Shown here: in pieces, positions 61,263 through 64,000 of the stretch
How the letters are laid out: every line of letters begins with the position of its first letter
Position numbering within the stretch: position 1 is the stretch's first letter
Source: Lacticaseibacillus daqingensis
Lineage (GTDB): Bacteria > Bacillota > Bacilli > Lactobacillales > Lactobacillaceae
Assembly (NCBI RefSeq): GCF_003946115.1
Contig: NZ_RHOH01000009.1
Coordinates: 1-64,000 of the forward strand
Direction of reading: 5' to 3'
DNA: 64,000 nt
Made by a program: the position numbers and the translations under genes
Notes under the pieces: generated by a model
Seen by the model: the letters and a program-made list of their open reading frames with translations, nothing else
Database searches by the model: none
What the model was told of the DNA's origin: nothing

Positions 61263-61578
61263 CTTGCCACCTCCTGCTCCTTCAGTGTAGCAGAAAAAAC
61301 GGTTACATGGCCCAAATTTTCGGCGCCGCATGACCCCCTGGCAAAGACGTCCGCAGCGTTCGTGAGACCGGCATCGAATCCTTCAACCACCACAATCGTT
61401 CAGCCCAAAGAAACGGCCTCACACCAGATGAATACTGGAATGAGGCCGTTTAGAAACAGACAAAAGTTTAGCTTATTTCATCTGTCAACTTGACAGGGCT
61501 GAGTGCAGTTTCGGGTTTTACGCGGCGACTCGCTTATCCTCTGGGCGCAACCGCATTTTCTCAGCCTCGACCAATACC
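61263..61578. other. Gap holding an IS3-type remnant
   Basis: Besides the transposase remnant (61334-61453) the stretch 61470-61505 reads TTCATCTGTCAACTTGACAG, resembling an IS3-family right end. Nothing else is recognised. Confidence 0.5.
61334..61453 (+). pseudogene. Remnant of an IS3-family transposase C-terminus
   Basis: The frame ends SFNHHNRSAQRNGLTPDEYWNEAV and stops at TAG 61451-61453, typical of the end of IS3/IS150-type OrfB transposases. Upstream an in-frame TGA (61331) and loss of similarity show the rest is gone. Confidence 0.75.
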
Positions 61579-63831
61579 TCAACGATTCAACTTCAGGCTC
61601 ATGGCGTTGAGTGCCACGATGATCGTGGAGGCGGACATGATGATCGCCCCCACCGCCGGGCTGAGGATAATGCCGCCCCCGGCCAGCACCCCCGCCGCCA
61701 GCGGGATCGCCAGCAGGTTGTAACCGGCGCCCCACCAGAGGTTCTGGATCATCTTGCGCGTGGTGGCACGCCCGAGTTGCAGGAATGTGAGGATGTCGTG
61801 CGGATCGCTTTTGACCAGCACCACGTCCGCAGTGTCGATCGCGACATCCGTACCGGCCCCGATCGCCACGCCGATGTCCGCGCGCGCCAGCGACGGCGCA
61901 TCGTTGATGCCATCGCCGACCATCATCACGTGATGGCCCGCCTGCTGGTACTGCGCAACGATCGCCGCCTTATCCGCTGGCCGCAGCTCCGCCTGCACGT
62001 CAATGTCACCGAGCTGCTTGGCGATGGTCTGCGCGGCCGCTGCGTTGTCCCCGGTCAGCATGACCGGCGTGATGCCTTGCGCGCGCAACTGCTTGATCAG
62101 CGCCGGCGCCTCTGGCCGGATCGCATCCCCTTGCGCCACCAGCCCGAGGACCGTGCGGTCGTGCAGGAGAAAACTGATCGAGTTACCGGCCGCTGCCAGC
62201 TCGTCGTAGCGCGCGTGGTCAAAGGCCAGCCCCTGATCCGCCAGATAGCGCGCCGTCACGATAGCGTACGCCTGCCCATTGATCGTGCCGGTCAGCCCAA
62301 CGCCTTGCTGCGCCTGCACGTCCGTCGCCGGTGCCACCGTCAGTCCCTCCGCCTTGGCCGCGGTCAAAATGCCGGTGGCCAGCGGGTGGCTCGAGTGCGC
62401 CTCAAGCGCGGCCAACTGGGCAAGCACTGTGTCTTCGGTAGCGGCCGTGAAGCTGACCACGGCATTGACCTGGAACACGCCCTGCGTCAGCGTGCCAGTT
62501 TTATCCACTAACACGTGATCGATTCTGCCGGCAGTCTCCAGCGCCTGCCGGTTGCGGACCAACAGTCCGTTGGCCGCGCCAAGACTCGTGCTGCGTGCGA
62601 CCACCAGTGGGATCGCCAGCCCCAGGGCGTGCGGACACGCGATGACCAGCACGGTCACCAGCCGCTCCAGCGCGGTGTCCATGTTAGCGATACCCAGCCA
62701 CACGGCAAAGGCCCCCAACCCAACCACTAGCGCGGCGTAAAACAGGTACCGTGACACCAGATCTGCCAGGCTCTCGGCCTTGGACTTGTCCTGCTGCGCG
62801 GCGGTCACCAACTTGGCCACCTGCGCGAGGTAGCCGGACTCGCCGGTGCCGGTGACGCGCACCGTCAGCGTCCCGTCCCCGTTGACCGACCCGCCGATCA
62901 CCTGCGCACCCACGGTTTTGGCTACCGCCTTGGCCTCACCGGTGACCAACGCTTCATTCAGCGCGCTTGCGCCGGCCTCGATCACGCCGTCAGCCGGCAC
63001 CTTCTCACCAGCGCGCACCACCACGCGACTGCCCTGGCTAAGATGTGCCAGCGGCATGTCTTCGGTCGTGCCGTCCGCCTTCAGGACATGTGCCTCACCG
63101 GGCAACAGCGCGGCCATTTTTTCCAGCACATTGCCGGCGTTCATCACCGCGTTCATCTCGATCCAGTGCCCCAGCAGCATGATGACGATCAGGCTGGCGA
63201 GCTCCCAGAAAAAGTCCATCACGTGGCCGCTCGGATTCAGGAAGTGATTGGCCACGAAGGCGTACAGGCTGTACAGGTACGCCACGGAAATACCCATGGC
63301 GATCAGCGTCATCATCGCCGGCGCCTTCTGCTGCAGCTCCGCCTTCGCCCCACTCAAAAACGGTTGCCCGCCATAGATGAACAGGAACGTGGCCAGCACC
63401 AGCACCACCCAGTCCGAGCCGGGGAACGTGGTCTGAAACGGCAGGTGCAGTCCCATGAACGGCGACAGCACAAACACCGGCACCGCAGCCACTAGCGACA
63501 GCCAGAACTTCTGCTTAAAGTTGCCATGGTGCATCGCGTGCATATCGTGCCCACCGGCCATGTTCATGTGGTCCATGTCGTGGCCGCCATGCATCGCCAT
63601 ATGGTCGTGACCCATCGCCATGTCGTGGCTGTCGTCATGATGCATTGCCGCGTGGTCATGGCCCATCGGCATTTTGCGGCTGTCGTCGTGGTGCATCGCC
63701 GCGTGGTCATGGCCCATCGGCATCTCGTGGCTGTCGTCGTGGTGCATCGCCGCGTGGTCGTGGCCCATCGGCATCTCGCCGTGCGCCGCCTTGTCTGCTT
63801 CTGGCTGCGGCTTCTCAGTTGATTTTCCCAT
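61579..63831 (-). CDS. copB: Copper-translocating P-type ATPase, CopB type
   Basis: The 750-aa ATPase opens with a cytoplasmic region of about 115 residues rich in His, Met and Asp, made of near-identical 17-residue repeats ([17 protein letters not shown]). Then come the transmembrane helices, the ion-site CPH motif [22 protein letters not shown] (phosphorylated Asp), and [18 protein letters not shown] and the His-rich start mark CopB exporters for copper or silver. Two cop boxes overlap its promoter, so a CopY repressor is expected, though none is in the window. Confidence 0.94.
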   Translation of the reverse strand: MGKSTEKPQPEADKAAHGEMPMGHDHAAMHHDDSHEMPMGHDHAAMHHDDSRKMPMGHDHAAMHHDDSHDMAMGHDHMAMHGGHDMDHMNMAGGHDMHAMHHGNFKQKFWLSLVAAVPVFVLSPFMGLHLPFQTTFPGSDWVVLVLATFLFIYGGQPFLSGAKAELQQKAPAMMTLIAMGISVAYLYSLYAFVANHFLNPSGHVMDFFWELASLIVIMLLGHWIEMNAVMNAGNVLEKMAALLPGEAHVLKADGTTEDMPLAHLSQGSRVVVRAGEKVPADGVIEAGASALNEALVTGEAKAVAKTVGAQVIGGSVNGDGTLTVRVTGTGESGYLAQVAKLVTAAQQDKSKAESLADLVSRYLFYAALVVGLGAFAVWLGIANMDTALERLVTVLVIACPHALGLAIPLVVARSTSLGAANGLLVRNRQALETAGRIDHVLVDKTGTLTQGVFQVNAVVSFTAATEDTVLAQLAALEAHSSHPLATGILTAAKAEGLTVAPATDVQAQQGVGLTGTINGQAYAIVTARYLADQGLAFDHARYDELAAAGNSISFLLHDRTVLGLVAQGDAIRPEAPALIKQLRAQGITPVMLTGDNAAAAQTIAKQLGDIDVQAELRPADKAAIVAQYQQAGHHVMMVGDGINDAPSLARADIGVAIGAGTDVAIDTADVVLVKSDPHDILTFLQLGRATTRKMIQNLWWGAGYNLLAIPLAAGVLAGGGIILSPAVGAIIMSASTIIVALNAMSLKLNR
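63604..63775. repeat. 51-bp in-frame tandem repeats in copB
   Basis: Three near-identical 51-bp units and a diverged fourth encode the His/Met-rich motif of the CopB N-terminus. Near-identity of the DNA suggests recent expansion. Confidence 0.85.
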
Positions 63832-63858
63832 GTTGTCTGCCTCACATTTCTTTTTGTC

Positions 63859-63868
63859 TACATTTGTA
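63859..63868. promoter_or_regulatory. cop box 1 (CopY operator)
   Basis: TACATTTGTA fits TACAnnTGTA exactly. It overlaps the -10 region of copB. Confidence 0.85.
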
Positions 63869-63896
63869 GATTATCTTTTTCGTCTACAAATGTCAA
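63868..63896 (-). promoter_or_regulatory. Promoter of copB
   Basis: On the minus strand consensus TTGACA (63896-63891) and TAATCT (63873-63868) are 17 nt apart. Confidence 0.8.
63885..63894. promoter_or_regulatory. cop box 2 (CopY operator)
   Basis: TACAAATGTC differs from TACAnnTGTA at one position. It overlaps the -35 region of copB. Confidence 0.75.
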
Positions 63897-64000
63897 CGAA
63901 TGGCCATCATTTATTTAATTGTCTCACGCTGAAAGGACCCGGCGCACGTGACCCGCCCACGCCTGCGATTGCTGCCGGCAATTCGCGGAAGCGGTGCCAA

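Noticed and set aside
63604-63775. CRISPR-like short repeats
   Set aside because: The units are contiguous, in frame and encode the His/Met-rich start of CopB; there are no spacers.
63951-64000. Start of a plus-strand gene at the right edge (GTG near 63948)
   Set aside because: AAAGGA lies upstream, but only 17 codons are visible and they match nothing; an open minus frame also exists, so neither is supported.

Overview
The window looks like the chromosome of a high-GC lactic acid bacterium of the family Lactobacillaceae, probably near Lacticaseibacillus. This is inferred from the veg-rsmA-rnmV-tatD-metG backbone, strong AGGAGG-type ribosome sites, a class III fructose-bisphosphatase, LacD/LacC/LacX tagatose-pathway genes, PTS permeases, NRAMP and ABC manganese uptake, class IIa bacteriocin immunity genes and CcpA-type cre boxes. 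No rRNA, tRNA, CRISPR array or prophage is visible. Accessory pieces are an IS30-type transposase end at the left edge and an IS3-type remnant near 61.4 kb.

Layout. 0-2.8 kb: veg, rsmA, rnmV and tatD on the minus strand. Their usual upstream partner metG lies at 18.2-20.2 kb, so everything between is inserted relative to the common Firmicutes order. 2.9-9.3 kb: a small protein, fbp, and a DeoR regulator with lacD, lacC and lacX. 9.3-18.0 kb: a clearly AT-richer block for phosphorylated alpha-glucosides (GH4, ChbG-like deacetylase, GH13, EIIBC, RpiR regulator, a frameshifted EIIA) and a KdgT-like permease. 20.3-30 kb: Nudix, DUF72, MsmK ATPase, TMEM175-like channel, sirtuin, zincin-like protein, PHP phosphatase, PEBP protein and a YtrA-type ABC operon. 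30-38 kb: manganese ABC transporter with two operator-like boxes, XRE and TetR regulators, Usp-MntH and a CadD-like transporter. 38-43 kb: an oxidoreductase with a recent C-terminal frameshift, a DUF1835-like protein, a CPBP protease and two orphan bacteriocin immunity genes.

43-55 kb is the most unusual part. A minus-strand array encodes a PTS EIIC, a GrdB-like protein, a glycosylasparaginase, a PepV-like peptidase, a GntR regulator and an anaerobic sulfatase-maturating radical SAM enzyme. Upstream lies an overlapping sulfatase-phosphatase-sulfatase operon with an AraC regulator. Together these suggest salvage of sulfated and asparagine-linked host glycan fragments (inference). The radical SAM enzyme carries a C-terminal tail resembling the end of aspartate 4-decarboxylase.

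Two same-orientation copies of a roughly 270-nt element (R1 near 50.1-50.35 kb, R2 near 55.37-55.6 kb) flank the sulfatase operon. Their stems are kept by compensatory base changes, and G.U wobbles point to a plus-strand RNA. A second repeat family (A at 23.4 kb, B at 32.5 kb) lies between convergent genes and keeps a hairpin whose stem sequence differs completely while its loop is conserved. These elements are the best candidates for something undescribed.

55.7-64 kb: a YitT-like membrane protein, a heterodimeric ABC exporter, a protein of unknown function, a histidine phosphatase, the IS3 remnant, and a CopB copper ATPase behind two cop boxes.
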